Assembly: GCA_005765155.1 (NCBI GenBank)
Contig: VCCP01000001.1
Span: 6,944,001-7,008,000, forward strand
Source: Zelopaecilomyces penicillatus
Lineage: Eukaryota; Ascomycota; Sordariomycetes; Hypocreales; Pseudodiploosporaceae
Length of the DNA stretch: 64,000 bases
Direction of reading: 5' to 3'
Shown here one piece after another: positions 1 to 11,379 of the stretch. The translations under genes and the position numbers were made by a program. Within the stretch, counting starts at the first letter, position 1, and each line of letters opens with the position of its first letter. The notes beneath the pieces were generated by a model. It searched no databases, was not told the origin of the DNA, and was given only the letters and a program-made list of their open reading frames with translations.

Positions 1-97
1 CCTGAACGGGTACGCAAATGATGGAAGCGTCTGACCCACAGTCTCCATGGTTCAGGCCCTTGGCCAGATGTAATCTGACCAAGGGGACGACCTGCCC

Positions 98-805
98 CTA
101 ACGGCGCGATCGGTTTGTCGACTGGATGGTCGGGCGGCGGACGGTGCTGCGGTGGGCGGCGGTGGTGGCGGTGGCAGAGGAGGAGGAGGGGCCGGCGGCG
201 GAGGCGGAGGAGGGGCCGGCGGAGGAGGCGGAGGTCGCGGCGCGGCGCAAGGCGCGGCGGGCAGCGATGGTGGCGAGGGGGGAGACGGGGGAGGCGGGGG
301 AGGCGGGGGAGACGGGGGCGGAGGCGGAGGCGGATTGCCCTTGATGGCAAATACCGATAGGGCCACGGGGGCCACGGGCGGCGGCGGGACCGGGGGAGCC
401 GGGGGAGCCGGGTCGGCCAGCGGGGCCACGGAGACCAGTGCGGCCATTGCGGCCATTGCGGCCAGGGCGGCCACGGGGGCCAGGGAGGCCATCGAGGCCA
501 TTAGTGGGAGGGGGGGGAGGGGAGGGAGTAGGGGGGGCGGGGCGGCAAATCTGCCAAATGGCCCAAAGGGCCCCGAAGACACCGGCAAGAATGGGCATAA
601 AGATGCCCGTTAGTTCGTAGTAGTAATGGACCGATTGGTCCGAGAATAACGGCCCACGGCCGCCGGGAGTCGCCATTGTTGCTGGTGCTGCTGCTGCTGC
701 TGCTGCTGCTGTTGTTGTTGTTATTGTTGTTATTGTTGCTGCTGCTGTTGCTGCTGTTGCTGCTGCTGCTGCTTTCGAAGGCTGGCAAAAACAGAAACAA
801 AACAT
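98..805 (-). CDS. Collagen-like, single-TM repeat-family protein (full-length member)
   Basis: I do not recognise this as a named family. The frame is open beyond 805 but the first ATG is at 805, giving about 235 residues. Visible in order: a Cys/Phe-rich start (FCFCFC); a long Ala/Thr tract encoded by a CTG/TTG-type trinucleotide run; an aromatic motif VHYYYELTGIF (about residues 59-69) leading into a hydrophobic helix; a proline stretch; a collagen-like run of 13 uninterrupted Gly-X-Y triplets (about residues 103-141) plus a few more; an Ala/Ser-rich low-complexity region; and a C-terminus ending IQSTNRSRR. The same start, aromatic motif and C-terminus recur around 16.5-16.8 kb, and the aromatic motif recurs at 14.2-14.5 kb, which argues that this frame is the coding one. 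No clear cleavable signal peptide is visible. A membrane-anchored protein with a collagen-like stalk is an inference. Function is unknown. Confidence 0.5.
   Translation of the reverse strand: MFCFCFCQPSKAAAAATAATAAATITTITTTTAAAAAAAAPATMATPGGRGPLFSDQSVHYYYELTGIFMPILAGVFGALWAIWQICRPAPPTPSPPPPPTNGLDGLPGPRGRPGRNGRNGRTGLRGPAGRPGSPGSPGPAAARGPRGPIGICHQGQSASASAPVSPASPASPVSPLATIAARRALRRAATSASSAGPSSASAAGPSSSSATATTAAHRSTVRRPTIQSTNRSRR
275..335 (+). repeat. G-rich collagen-coding tract
   Basis: The plus strand here carries many runs of three to five G separated by one to four other bases. It is the antisense of the low-complexity end of the collagen-like ORF. Such a layout could form a G-quadruplex, but that is inferred from the run pattern only. 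The same DNA is open in several frames on both strands because of its composition. Confidence 0.5.
677..774 (+). repeat. CTG/TTG/TTA trinucleotide tract
   Basis: An imperfect trinucleotide run (CTG, TTG, TTA units) that encodes the Ala/Thr tract of the minus-strand collagen-like protein. The corresponding place in the copies at 14.55 kb and 16.6 kb is also trinucleotide-rich but differs in length and codons, so this is a length-variable part of the family. The plus-strand poly-Leu frame is a shadow of it. Confidence 0.7.
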
Positions 806-883
806 CCTCGTCGTCAATCCGTCGAAGTTATGTCGAGGAACCCGTCTGGGCTCCTTCCCAAGTTCATAGCTGGGCCATGGCAA

Positions 884-1905
884 GAACGTCGAGCCTAGGG
901 AAGAACGGCATGGGAACGGGACATGCTCACCGAGTTAGGACTTGCCTTGATACCTGAGTAACAGGACGCTCCCTTCCCCCCCGGGGACGACATCTCAATT
1001 ACTACACACCGTTAGTCAGGCCATTCCTCACATTTACGGAAAGGGCAGTGGGATGGAGAACGAGAAGTGAGCCCACTACGACGTAATGGCACGGCAGATG
1101 CGTTGAGCAAAACTGAAGAGGTACCGGTTGCGGGAAGTGCACTGGACGGAACATCCACTCTTCAACGTCATCGGACCCGTTGTAGCTTCGAGGCGGGTGG
1201 GCACCTGTGTTGAGTTCTTTCTTCTTCTGTACGCTGCTACTGGCAGCGCGGCCCGGTCAAAAGAAGAGAGGTTTGTCTGCTCCGTCGTTCCTGCTCCTTT
1301 CTGTTGAAACTTGTCCGTCATCGGCCAGGTTGGGAAGAAGTCATGCGATGTCGGTGGGTCTGGCGAGCATGGACGAGCGAGTGGCGGCAGCTGCGGTGGC
1401 AGAAAGACACTGAAACTGGAATCGCCAAAGAACCGCCTTCCTCAGCTATGGACGGAGACCCCAGACCCAAGCCGTTCGTTCGCATCAGCCAATACTGAGA
1501 CTTGGGTTTGAATGTACAGCAGTAAATCAAGTATTGTAAGGAAGGAATGTAATGTGAGTAAAGGTTTTAGCATGACTTGCCTTGAAATCGGGGCGGTAGG
1601 CAGGGTCTTTGCTTGCGATTCGGAGTCGCATGAGTAAAGTGAAAGGGAGGAGCATAGGATAAGATATTCCAATCTTCGTAAGCGAATCCGATGATCCAAA
1701 GCTAGGAGAACCTGCCAGCATGAGTTGGGTTGCAGTCTACTTGCGTAGCAAGTACATGGAGTTGATCGGCTACCAGTCATCTAAACAGTAGTGCCAACGT
1801 TGCTTGTCAAGTCATTTATTCGAGTAGAGCATTCGCTACTCGCGCCTTCCAACGCACCCTCATATGCAAGTGCTGTAAGTTATGCTGGACATTCTAGTAG
1901 GTTAT
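884..1905. other. Upstream flank of the collagen-like gene, no other gene seen
   Basis: No convincing coding frame. Short stretches resemble the region upstream of the second family copy: around 1068-1100 resembles about 14875-14900, and around 1745-1790 resembles about 15180-15210. This suggests that the promoter and upstream DNA were duplicated along with the gene. The matches were seen by eye. Confidence 0.4.
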
Positions 1906-1923
1906 TCTTAGGTTTCAGGGTAT

Positions 1924-2012
1924 AGTGCTAGAAATTGCTGGTGATTGTTGGTGTTGCTAGCCATTGCTGGGAATTGCTGAGAATTGCTGAAAATTACTGA
2001 GAATCGCTGATA
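1924..2012. repeat. Degenerate 10-bp minisatellite (ATTGCTGRGA-like)
   Basis: About nine units with a 10-bp period related to ATTGCTGAGA/ATTGCTGGTG, including one 1-bp slip. It is a diverged version of the 28-unit ATTGCTAGAT array at 15981-16260 and lies on the same side of its neighbouring collagen-like ORF as that array does. The following 600 bases up to 2653 are AT-rich and hold no gene I can support. Confidence 0.65.
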
Positions 2013-2653
2013 GGAACATGGATATTATTGCCTTCTTGTTTTATTTTAAAACATATAATTCAGGGCATTGCTAGAAAATCGATATCAGCTTAATCTAAAA
2101 ACAGTTCTAAGAATATATGACTGTGATGATTCGCAACACTTACCTAAAGATGCCACTGCCTTGCATACCTAGTTATGTGGCTATGCAGACATGACTTGAA
2201 AGGAGTGCGGGTAGAAAAGGCAATGTGCGTCAGCCAATGTGCGAATAGCAAGATATCTCATGTGCGAATGGCGATCCTCTTCTAATATTAACTCGCGTGC
2301 ATTTTTGGTATATGTATATGTATATGTAGTTATATGCATATGCATGCAGGGTTGGTTGACAAGCACCTGCGCAAAGATCCAGTATAATCTCTGGTTGTCT
2401 TTGTTTTGTGACCCTCTCTTCAGCTGCCGCCGTCTCAGACTCACTCTACACCTGAATAATCCACCGTCAAACATTCGCTATGCCCAATAAATGTCCACAA
2501 GAGTATCTCGACAACACTTTGAAAAGAAACTGGTAAAACCGCAAACCCCATGGAAGACCCCTAAAAAAAGCTGAATAGGAAAAGAGCCAAAGGAAAATGG
2601 AAGAGAAAGAAAAAGAGAAAGATCTAGATGCAAAACAGACCTCTAAATGCATA

Positions 2654-4511
2654 CTAGTTCTCATGGACTCGGCCAAGGGCCTGTCCCATCTTGATCTTCT
2701 GTCCCTTTTCAACTGCCCACTCCCAGCCCCTCTTGCCCTGCCCGTCGGGGGTTGTCCCAGCAGCTGGGGCCTCAAACACCAGAACAACAGTGCTGCCAAG
2801 CTGAAAGCCGCCCATCTCATCACCTCGGCGGAGCGCATGGCCGCGCAGCACGGGGCTAGCCGATTCATAGGTGGCTTCAGCGAATCCCAAGTAAGGTTCT
2901 CCGCGGCGGGCGGCCTCCTCAGCTGCGTGGTCGGCAGCCGTGTCAGTCAGTAGACTGTTGGTCCGAAGCTCGCGGTCAAAGTTGACTTTGATGGAGCCGA
3001 CATTGGTGGCACCGACGGGGATGTAGCTGAAGAAACCCCAGCGCCATCGTCCGAGCAGCACAACACGTTCGTTCAGGGTGAATAGACCAGGGAGGGTTCG
3101 TTGCAGATAGGGAGAGACGCTGTAGAGCTCGCCGGCAAAATGGCGGCGGCGCTCAACAACCCAGTTCGCCGGGGAGTGGAAACGATGGTAGTCGCCGGGA
3201 GCGAGGTAGATGACAGCATAGTGAAGCTCGGTGGTTTTGCAGGGTGAAAGCACATCGTACCAAGGCCGATCTCCGAGAGCCAGATCGGCACGGACCTCGG
3301 ACACGGCACTCGGTGGGGCTTCTGTGGATTCATCTGTAATGGGCTCGCGTGACCTAAGCTTGCTAGATCCAGACAGAAGATCGGGTAATGTGTATGAAAT
3401 GCCGTTCATTTGAGCAAACTCTTCTTCCTGTTTGACGACTGATTCATCACTACTGGGTTCAGCTGGAGATCTCGGGGTTGATGCGCCGCTGAAGATGCTG
3501 GATGCCGGTGTGTTCTTGCCGAGGAGAGCATCGATACTGTATGTCATGCCCTTGACTTGTTCAATGTCGCCGCCTTCAATTTTTCCAAACTGGAGGATTT
3601 TGCCATCAGAGGGTGCTATCAATGCGAGAGGGTCAGGGTCAAGTGGGCGGACGCCTGGTTTGAGGGTTCGGTAGAAGAAAGATCCTAGATTAGGGTAGAC
3701 GTGTAGATCGGGTTCGGAGACTTCGTCGAGACTTGACATGCGGTTAGTATTGATGGAATTGATTTCGACAAGAGGCAATATTTAACGCCAGCAATGGGAA
3801 TTACTTACTTGACGCCAAAGACGTATGAGTATAGTTTGAAACCGGGAATGCGCAGATAGTATGGGATTGTAAGCTCATTAAATCTTCCCCAAAGTCGGGA
3901 AATGGCCTTGAGTGGCAGTGTGGACATGACTTGGACCTGCCTAGATATCCAGAAGAAAGACACGGTTAGCATTGGCTCGCTCGTTTCGTTTCGTTTCCAA
4001 TGATGAACACTCTCATACGGTGGGAAGTCTTGATATGAACCTGGATAGGGGGGGCAGGTGTTCCTTACCAAGGTCCTTCTGGACGGACTCGTGGTCGCTT
4101 CTTAGGCCGACCGCTTCTCTCCCTCTGGCCATCTTGGATCTCCTCTCTCTGCTTCTCTCGCTCCCGCGCGGTGACCTTGTAGAGTTGAAGCAGTCCGAGG
4201 AGACCAACACCCAACCAGATGGGGATCTGATACCATTGAATTCGAGTGTTCCACAACGCGTGACCGAGTCGCTGATGGAAGTGAGGACGTCTACCAGAGT
4301 TGTTAGAGGCGTAGCTACGGCTCGAGGCCGGCGGTGCCCGTCGTGTGCGTTGTCTCGTCATCTGCGCAACAGGAGTCGAAGTCGATAGTTGCCAAGCTGT
4401 GCCAGGTGAGCATTGCCCGATGCCAAAGGTCGTCGTCTGAATCTGGAACGAGCGGAGCGGAAGCCCTCTCAACAGTAGAAGTCGACCGGGGCCGATTCCG
4501 AGTGTGGCCAT
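2654..4511 (-). CDS. PSD1: Phosphatidylserine decarboxylase proenzyme, mitochondrial
   Basis: Converts phosphatidylserine to phosphatidylethanolamine at the inner mitochondrial membrane. Exons 4511-4069, 3940-3809 and 3731-2654 join in frame to 550 residues; the junctions give the expected FGVN-LDEVSEPDLH sequence. Visible features: a basic, Ser/Arg-rich N-terminus fitting a mitochondrial presequence; one membrane segment (IPIWLGVGLLGLLQLY); APSDGKI carrying the catalytic Asp; YHRFHSP carrying the catalytic His; and the autocatalytic cleavage motif LGST near the C-terminus, where the Ser becomes the pyruvoyl group of the alpha subunit. A Ser/Pro-rich insert of about 90 residues between the Asp and His motifs is usual in fungal forms. 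Both introns have consensus GTAAG donors. Family assignment is firm; the localisation is inferred from the presequence. Confidence 0.95.
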
Positions 4512-7267
4512 TCTAGTACTTTTCAGTATTTCCCCCCCTTCTGTGGCGCGCGTGTATTAAAGCAGAGTTCAATCTCGGCCGCTTCAGTAGCATGCACAGG
4601 CAGGTGGTCGGTGCCGCATTTAGAACGGAGTCCTGGTCCACTCCGCAAGCCCGTATCCCAGTTTCGGACTGACGTAAGTTACGGTTTGGAAGGAAGGGGG
4701 CAGAAGAAGCGACACGAAACACACACAGAAAAAGGGTTTGCTGCGGCTTATCCTCCTACCAGAAACGGTGGTGCAATGCTGGTGTGTGAGCGATGTTGGC
4801 TCCTTTTTTTTGTGTTCCTGTCGAGGCAAGGCTGGGGGGGGTGGAGAGAAAGTTGACAGGGTTTGCGAGGTGAATCATGGAGTGTGATTCGTTGCAGCAA
4901 CACTGTCTGGCAGGCTCCGTCACAGGATGATCGGTTGGTGCGGGCAAACATCGGCAAAGGGAGACGGCCAGCCAGGGGGCAGCCAATGGGCTTCCGCCAT
5001 CGTGTTTTGATGCAGGGATGGAAATCCAGGACCGGGAAATTGGACCAAAAGCACGACATGCCTTCATCGGTGGCGGCCCTAACTACTCCTGCTAAAACCA
5101 CTGCTAACCCACGACTAACGAGTGCCAGCCTGGGGCTCGCATTGCCCAAATACGAAAGTACAACCGTGCCAGTAGCAATCGCAAGGTTAGATTGCAGGCG
5201 GGTTGGTCTTGTGGTAACATTGTGGCTAATTGGCGGTGAAACCACAGTATATAACGGTATGCCTCATTTCTCTTGGAAACGCCCGTCTAATCTTGGGCGT
5301 TCGGATACGGCTCGCCTAGCCCTTTCGCGAGACGAGGGGGCTTGATTTTTGTTGGGAAAAATAGCTTCATCTTCACATGTCAGCTGCGGTCGCCTCCGCG
5401 TCTGTGCGGTACCGGCTTGTCTGCCATGTCTAGCTGTGCCAGACAAGTACAGCATGAGAGAAGCCCAGACACGCATTTATCCACCCCCTGGATTGCGCAC
5501 CTTTTTTGTCTCGTATGTGCTAGAGTGGCAGAGGGCTAGTACATTATGTATGTACGGTACTGTGCTTTGTTCGTTACATATGTACGAGGCATGTCTGTGA
5601 CCATTTTCAGAGCCCAAAACAGAAGCTCCAAGCGTATCTAGCAGGGTGTTCTCGTTCAGGATTGGGCCGAGAGAGAGGGAGTGAGTTGAAAGTGAACAAT
5701 CACGCAACCAGCCATTGACACAATAGGTTACTTCGTACAGTATCTACACTCCCTTTCCCAACAACAGGCTGCCTGCCACAGGTAGAACAGGCAGGCATTT
5801 CGGGGTAAAGCTGGAGAGTTTATGCGGTCATGCAAGATGAAAGTTGTTCTTTCAAGCTTGCCCTCGTGACCAGTTGCTGTCATCGGAGTCGTCCGTCTTT
5901 CCGATCTGCCCGCCTCCGGATTTTTGCCGCATTAGTGTTGTCGACATTTTTCCCTTTGGGCTTGAATCACCTATGCCATTCGTCATCCTTTTCGCAAAAA
6001 CGAGATCGGGGAAACTGAGTGGATGTCGTTCGTCTCAATTGGGATGGTACTGTAGCCTTGGGGCTGTTCGCAAAGGGGAAACGGAGTCGCAGCCTCCCTC
6101 CTCTACGTCAAGGTACAGTCATAAGACAAAAAGATGTGTGGCCCACATCACGTAAGTACCTGCGTATCTTTTGCCTCATATTCAGGCCTTCCTTATGCCA
6201 GTCATGTATAAATAAGATACTTCCTCTCAAAGCCTTGAATTGTTCCAATTTGAAGGTGTCTCGTATGGCCACTGTCTCCGTCCCGTGCAATGCTCTGTGC
6301 TAGCAGAGCTGTTAGAGTGGCCGTGTGTTGCGGTAATGAGGTGATTCAGATACTTAAAAACAATCAGCCAACGTGATAACGTCACTTTTGCAGAATCCAC
6401 ATCCGCAGACTCTGCATCTCCGATGTGGAGAGTAGGATTCTTAGGCCAGGTCACTACGCCGTAAAACACAGTAAGATATGAGAGCCTTTGTTGGTCAAAA
6501 GGTTCTATATATATACACAAGGCTATGCCAGCGAAAATGCAGATTGTCAAATACTCCATGGGGAAACTACCGGGTAGCTTTCCGTACTCAAGCGTGGATG
6601 ACGCACAGGGCAGCATTCAGGGTCCTCCTCTGCTATGCCACCAACCAAGAAACTCTAGAATCACACTCCCAGGTTTAGCTTTGGTCTTGCCGTGTAATTA
6701 TACTCCAGAGGCATTCTCAATTGCGGCAGTAGACAGGCAAGGCAGTATCAAATTTATTTTCACCCCAAAGAAGGAGTAAATGAACGTGTAATTACGTTGT
6801 AGGCTCACAATTGAACGGATATATGTCATCAGTCCCAATGGCCCGAGATTCATCCGAGCTAGAAGTCGCCTCTGAGTGAAAGGGTAGGTACGTACCTAGC
6901 TCTCGCGAAAGCCACGGTGGAATCTTTGACAGGTGTTGCAAACCACTTTCCATTAACAAGCACGACCAACTCGCGATTCGCCCCTCATCGACGCGGCCAT
7001 ACCTCAACTTAAAATACGCTGTCAGGAACCCGATGCGCTGAAACTGCCAATCCACTCCATATCAACTTACTTTTTGCTTGGCTGGCTCACTTATTCTTGC
7101 TCGGCGATTTTTCGTGTGGTCTCTGTGCGAGACTCTTTGTCTGACATGTCCTTGGTGCACTGGTCGTGACTTGGCGCAATTCCCCCAACGTTTTGACGGA
7201 TTGATATTTCCTCCCCGCCATCGTCATCGCCCCGGCCGCGTTGCTGAACCAGCTACTCACCGCAATC
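4512..7267. other. Intergenic region between divergent PSD1 and HERP-like genes
   Basis: About 2.75 kb with only scattered ORFs that lack family resemblance or supporting splice structure. It should hold both promoters. No RNA gene or repeat array was seen. Confidence 0.5.
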
Positions 7268-9510
7268 ATGACTTCGGAACTTTCAAATCGTGAGCCGCAA
7301 GATGCCGCCGTCGCCGGTGCCGCGTCTGATGAACCTGTCGTCAACCTCCAGATCGTGTCGCCTTCCGTTGGTGTGACCCGGGCACTGATGTTCCCGGGAC
7401 TTCCAGCTACGACGACAATCAAGCAACTCAAGGATAAGATTAGAGACACCCTACCGTTGAAGCCTGCAGGCGAGAACCAGCGCTTGATCTATCGAGGGCG
7501 GGCCATTCTGCGCGAGACGGATACATTACTTGATATCTTTGGCGCTGATACCGTGAGTTTCTGTCACTGCTTGAAACGCCCAACCCTTCATTCATGTCCG
7601 CTAATGTCACTGACGTACCATAGTTTCGCTCTCCAGACCAACAAACAATGCATTTGGTCATCAGAGACACAACAGATAGCCAATCCTCTACCCCGCCAGC
7701 TGGCTCAGCCAGCACCCAGAGTCCAGCTCCCAATGCCCCGCGGCAGAATATCCATTCATCCTTCTTCGGACCCCCACCTCCTGGCATGACAAGGAGAACG
7801 CCTCTACAACCAACCTCGCATCCTCTCCCACAGCCTCGTATACCCTCTCCAGCTCGGGCACAGTCGCCAGCCCCTCATCACACGCCCGAGCAGGCCGCGG
7901 CCTTCCAGCACCAACATCAAAGCATGACGCATTGGTTGACTCAACTACAACGAGAAGCAATGTCGAGGACTATTGTCAACCAGAACCAGAGAGGCAGAGC
8001 TCAGATGGGAATGCGAGGTGTTGGCGACAATGCCGGAAACCAGAGTGGGCACGCATCCGAAACCAACAGCGGGCGAGCCAGCCCAGTTCAAGCGCATCAA
8101 ACAACACAGACGATTTATAGGGAATTGATTGGACCAAATGGAAATACCTATCGCATTGAAACTACCGCGGGGGGACTAAACCCACTTACCATACCCGTGT
8201 CATCCGTTGCCCAGTCACCGATGCCCCAAGGGGTTCCATCCCCTGCCGAAGTTCAAAACATGATTCGGGGGGCTGACTTGGGTCAAGCCGGCCCGGGGAT
8301 GCCCATACATCGAAGTGCTTCTGGAACCTCGCTATACGCACGCAACTTCACTCTGCCACTGGTTCCTACGCCCATGTTTGCTGCTGCAGGAGGCTCTAGG
8401 GCAAGCAGCGGCCGAGCCACGCCGGATCCAGGAGCAGGACCAGCCAGCGCTGGAGGAGTTAATGTTGCAGCAGCCTGGGCAACCCAAGCCCCCCAACAAC
8501 GTCAAGGACATGAAGTGTATATCTTATCGTCGCCTGAAGGACCAAGAGCCTTGTTAGTCAACCATTTAACGTCGGAGACATACTACACCCCGCGACTGCG
8601 TATGCAGCGTAGTCAACCGCAGCTACGAAGTGCTGCAAGCTATTCGAATCTGATATATGCACCTCAGCCACTTAGTAGGGATGATATTAATCAGCAGCAG
8701 TTGCATATGGAGCAGAGACATGGTCAACATCAGCAGGTTCCGGTAAATCAGCCACAACAACCACAGCAGCAGCATCACCAACAACAACAACAACAACAAC
8801 ACCAACAAGGACATGAGCAGCAGCAAGCTGGAGGGATCCCGTTTCACCCACATAATAATCCCGCGGCAGCTCTTCCGCCCTTGCTGGTGCAAGCACTACC
8901 TCATGTCTGGTTGATAATCCGTCTTGCTCTGTTTGTGTGGTTTTTTACGTCGCCCTCTTCGACTTGGTCGAGATGGTTCATGGTTATTGCCCTAGCATTT
9001 TTCATGTTTGTCCTGAGCATCGGCTCGTTGAATGGACTTGCTGATCATGCATGGAGACCGCTAGGACGACACCTGCAGAATATCTTCCCAACACTGGATG
9101 GGGTGCATGTCGGTCAGGAACAGCAAGAAGGCGTAGGTGCGGATGGGCAAAATGGAAATCCAGACCCAGCCCGCATGGCCGCTAGATTGGTTCAAGATCG
9201 GGGGTCTTGGCTGGCGAACCAAATCAGAAGCTTGGAGAGAGCTGGCCTGCTCTTCCTGGCAAGCATTGCACCTGGAGTGGCTGAAAGGCATATTGCCAAC
9301 CTGGAAGCCGAAGCGAGGGCCGCAGAGAGCCGGCGTAGAGAGGCTGAAGCTGCAGCAGCCACAGCAGCAGCGGCCGCAGCCGAAGCCGAAGCTACGGCAG
9401 CCGAAGTCAGCGAGCCCAGCGGAGAGAAAGAAACCACCGGGGAAGATAATGAAACAGGTCACGAATCGAAACGGGCAGAGGCAGGTTTTGAAGCACCAGA
9501 GGCACAGTAA
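7268..9510 (+). CDS. HERP-like ubiquitin-like-domain ER membrane protein
   Basis: Exons 7268-7552 and 7624-9510 give 723 residues; the intron is 71 nt and the junction restores ADT-FRSPDQQTMHLVI within the UBL fold. Residues about 25-112 form a ubiquitin-like domain (IKQLKDKI, RLIYRGRAI). A long Pro/Ser/Gln-rich region follows, with a polyQ/His stretch near residues 470-500. Then come two adjacent hydrophobic segments (about 522-570) and an Ala/Glu-rich, probably helical tail. This order, UBL then disordered linker then a membrane hairpin, is that of mammalian HERP and yeast Usa1, scaffolds of the Hrd1 ER-associated degradation ligase, so a role in ERAD is inferred. An in-frame ATG at 7241 is possible, but 7268 has the better context. 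The next gene, 735 bases downstream on the same strand, is also a ubiquitin-pathway gene. Confidence 0.85.
8690..8830 (+). repeat. CAG/CAA-rich polyglutamine tract
   Basis: Imperfect CAG/CAA/CAC repeat inside the HERP-like gene, encoding Gln with interspersed His. It is in frame and non-toxic to the reading frame, and is likely to vary in length between strains. Confidence 0.8.
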
Positions 9511-10245
9511 GCCGGCTAGAAGAAGAGTCTTGATTGTAACTACGTGGTACGAGATATGTACATGTTGATGAATGTTAGGAACGAGGCATAATCTTTGTAT
9601 ATGCCCAAGCATTGTATTGCGTGGACCAGCGAATGGATTGTTAGGAGTAGCGGCGTTGGAAGTCGTGTTTCATGATCTTGAGAGCATGTTCTTAGATGGT
9701 GTTGAAAGTCAGACTTTTTTTTCTGTTTGACTCTTTTTGCAACAAATTAGATGATAGTGGGCGGTCTTTGCAAGCAATTGTAACCATGACAATAGAACAG
9801 CAATGTCAAACAGGTAGAGCTAGCAATGATGACAAGTTGCGACATCAACTGCCGTTTACAGAATCCATGGCTACGTATAGTTACCCTGTGAATTCCAATA
9901 ATTCATCCAATCATTACCAGTGAGTCTTTAGTCGTCATTTGGATTCTACCTAGAGCGTCAGATCCTTATCTTATCTATCTGCGGGCCGATGTTGTCACCG
10001 TTGCGTTTTCCTGCACAGCTCCCAAGCTTACAGAGAGCTCCGAAACTTCCCCCACCACAAGTTCTCTCCATCTTTCGCATCTCATACCCGATTGAATTAA
10101 TTTGTTCTCTTGAACTCAATTGCCACTTCGGATCTTGTACTCTATTGCATGATCTTTTTGTCGTACCATAATTAACCCAAGTTGAAGCCCCACCCTGGCC
10201 TGTGTTGGCGGGCGTTGCGCAGAAACCTCTTTTCTTTTCGCCACC
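9511..10245. other. Intergenic, no gene seen
   Basis: Contains the 3' end of the HERP-like gene and the promoter and leader of the UCH37-like gene. No coding frame or repeat is convincing. Confidence 0.5.
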
Positions 10246-11379
10246 ATGAGCGCCGGTTGGAATACCAGTGAGCTAAAACACCATGCAAGGAACTCTGACG
10301 AGGGGTTTATGTTTTTATTTACTAACTGCCTATTGTGTGAATTCTAGTCGAGTCTGACGCGGTATGGATTTCTACTCTATTCTGGCGCTCCTAGATTGCT
10401 ACTGGTCTCTGAATGAAACTAGACGACCAAAACTGACATGCGCGGTGTATAACTTTAGGGCGTCTTTACCTCTCTTGTCGAGAACCTTGGCGTCAAGGAC
10501 GTTCAGTTTGAAGAGCTCCTCACCCTCGAACCATCGGAACTCCTCGCCTTGCAGCCCCTCTACGGCGTCATCTTCCTCTTCAAGTACCCGACAGACCGGC
10601 CCTATGCGACACCCGACGGCCCCCTCGACGGCACTTTCGACCATGCTGCCGCGGACGACATCTTCTTCGCTGCGCAGACGATACAGAATGCCTGTGCGAC
10701 GCAGGCTCTGCTAAGCGTGCTCATGAATAAGACGATTGAGGGTGTCGATATTGGTAGCCAGCTGCGCAACTTCCGCGACTTTACAATGGTTCTCCCGCCT
10801 GAGTTCCGTGGTGATGCTCTTAGCAACTCAGACCTTATCCGTGAAGTCCACAATAGCTTCGCCAAAAGCAGCCCCTTTGTCGATGAGACGACACACAAGA
10901 CAGGCGAGCCTGAAGACGCCTTCCACTTCATCGCCTACACCACCGTCAACGATACCCTCTACGAGCTCGACGGACTACAACCCGCGCCCATCTCCCATGG
11001 CGCATGCACGCGTGAGGCCTTCCCCTCTAGCGTCGTCGACGTCCTACAGCGCCGCGTCGCGCGCTACGACGCCACTGAGATCCGCTTCAATCTCCTCGCC
11101 ATGTGCCGCGACTTGCGCCTGCGCGCACAGGAATTCGGAGACGAGGAGCTGCTCCGCCGCGAGCAGCGTAAGCGCGCCGACTGGCAGTTTGAGAACGCTC
11201 TAAGGCGGCATAACTTTGTCGGTTTCGCTGGTGAGGTGCTCCGTGGTGTTGTGGAGAAGAAACTGGATGATGGAGGCTCAGATGGGGTGCAGAAGTGGGT
11301 GGACGAGAGCCTTGAGAGACGCAGGGCTGATGAGAGAACGAGGGGTGGTGGTGGCGGCGATGTTGAGATGGAGGGATAG
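10246..11379 (+). CDS. UCH37: Ubiquitin C-terminal hydrolase, UCH37/UCHL5 type
   Basis: A cysteine protease that removes ubiquitin, in other organisms bound to the proteasome or INO80. Exons 10246-10267 (22 nt), 10348-10361 (14 nt) and 10459-11379 join in frame to 318 residues, starting MSAGWNTIESDAGVF. The start codon has the ideal GCCACCATG context. Catalytic elements are all present: the oxyanion Gln and nucleophile Cys in QTIQNAC (Cys about 91), His in AFHFIAY (about 168) and Asp in YELDGLQ (about 183). The C-terminal segment NALRRHNFVGFAGEVL matches the UCH37-like domain that binds the proteasome receptor Rpn13 in the human enzyme, so this is UCH37 rather than a short UCHL1/3 form. A Gly-rich, acidic tail ends the protein. 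The very short first two exons make the gene easy to truncate in automatic annotation. Confidence 0.93.

Noticed and set aside
52..620. Long proline-, glycine- and arginine-rich open frames on both strands, other than the 98-805 frame
   Set aside because: They arise from the same G/C-rich repeat. Only the frame ending at 98 shares its start, aromatic motif and C-terminus with other copies.
676..957. Plus-strand frame with more than 30 consecutive leucines
   Set aside because: It is the antisense of the trinucleotide tract coding Ala/Thr in the family ORF, with no other support.
4863..5345. 160-codon plus-strand open frame upstream of PSD1
   Set aside because: Mixed composition, no recognisable motif and no homology-like pattern; it overlaps an equally long minus frame.
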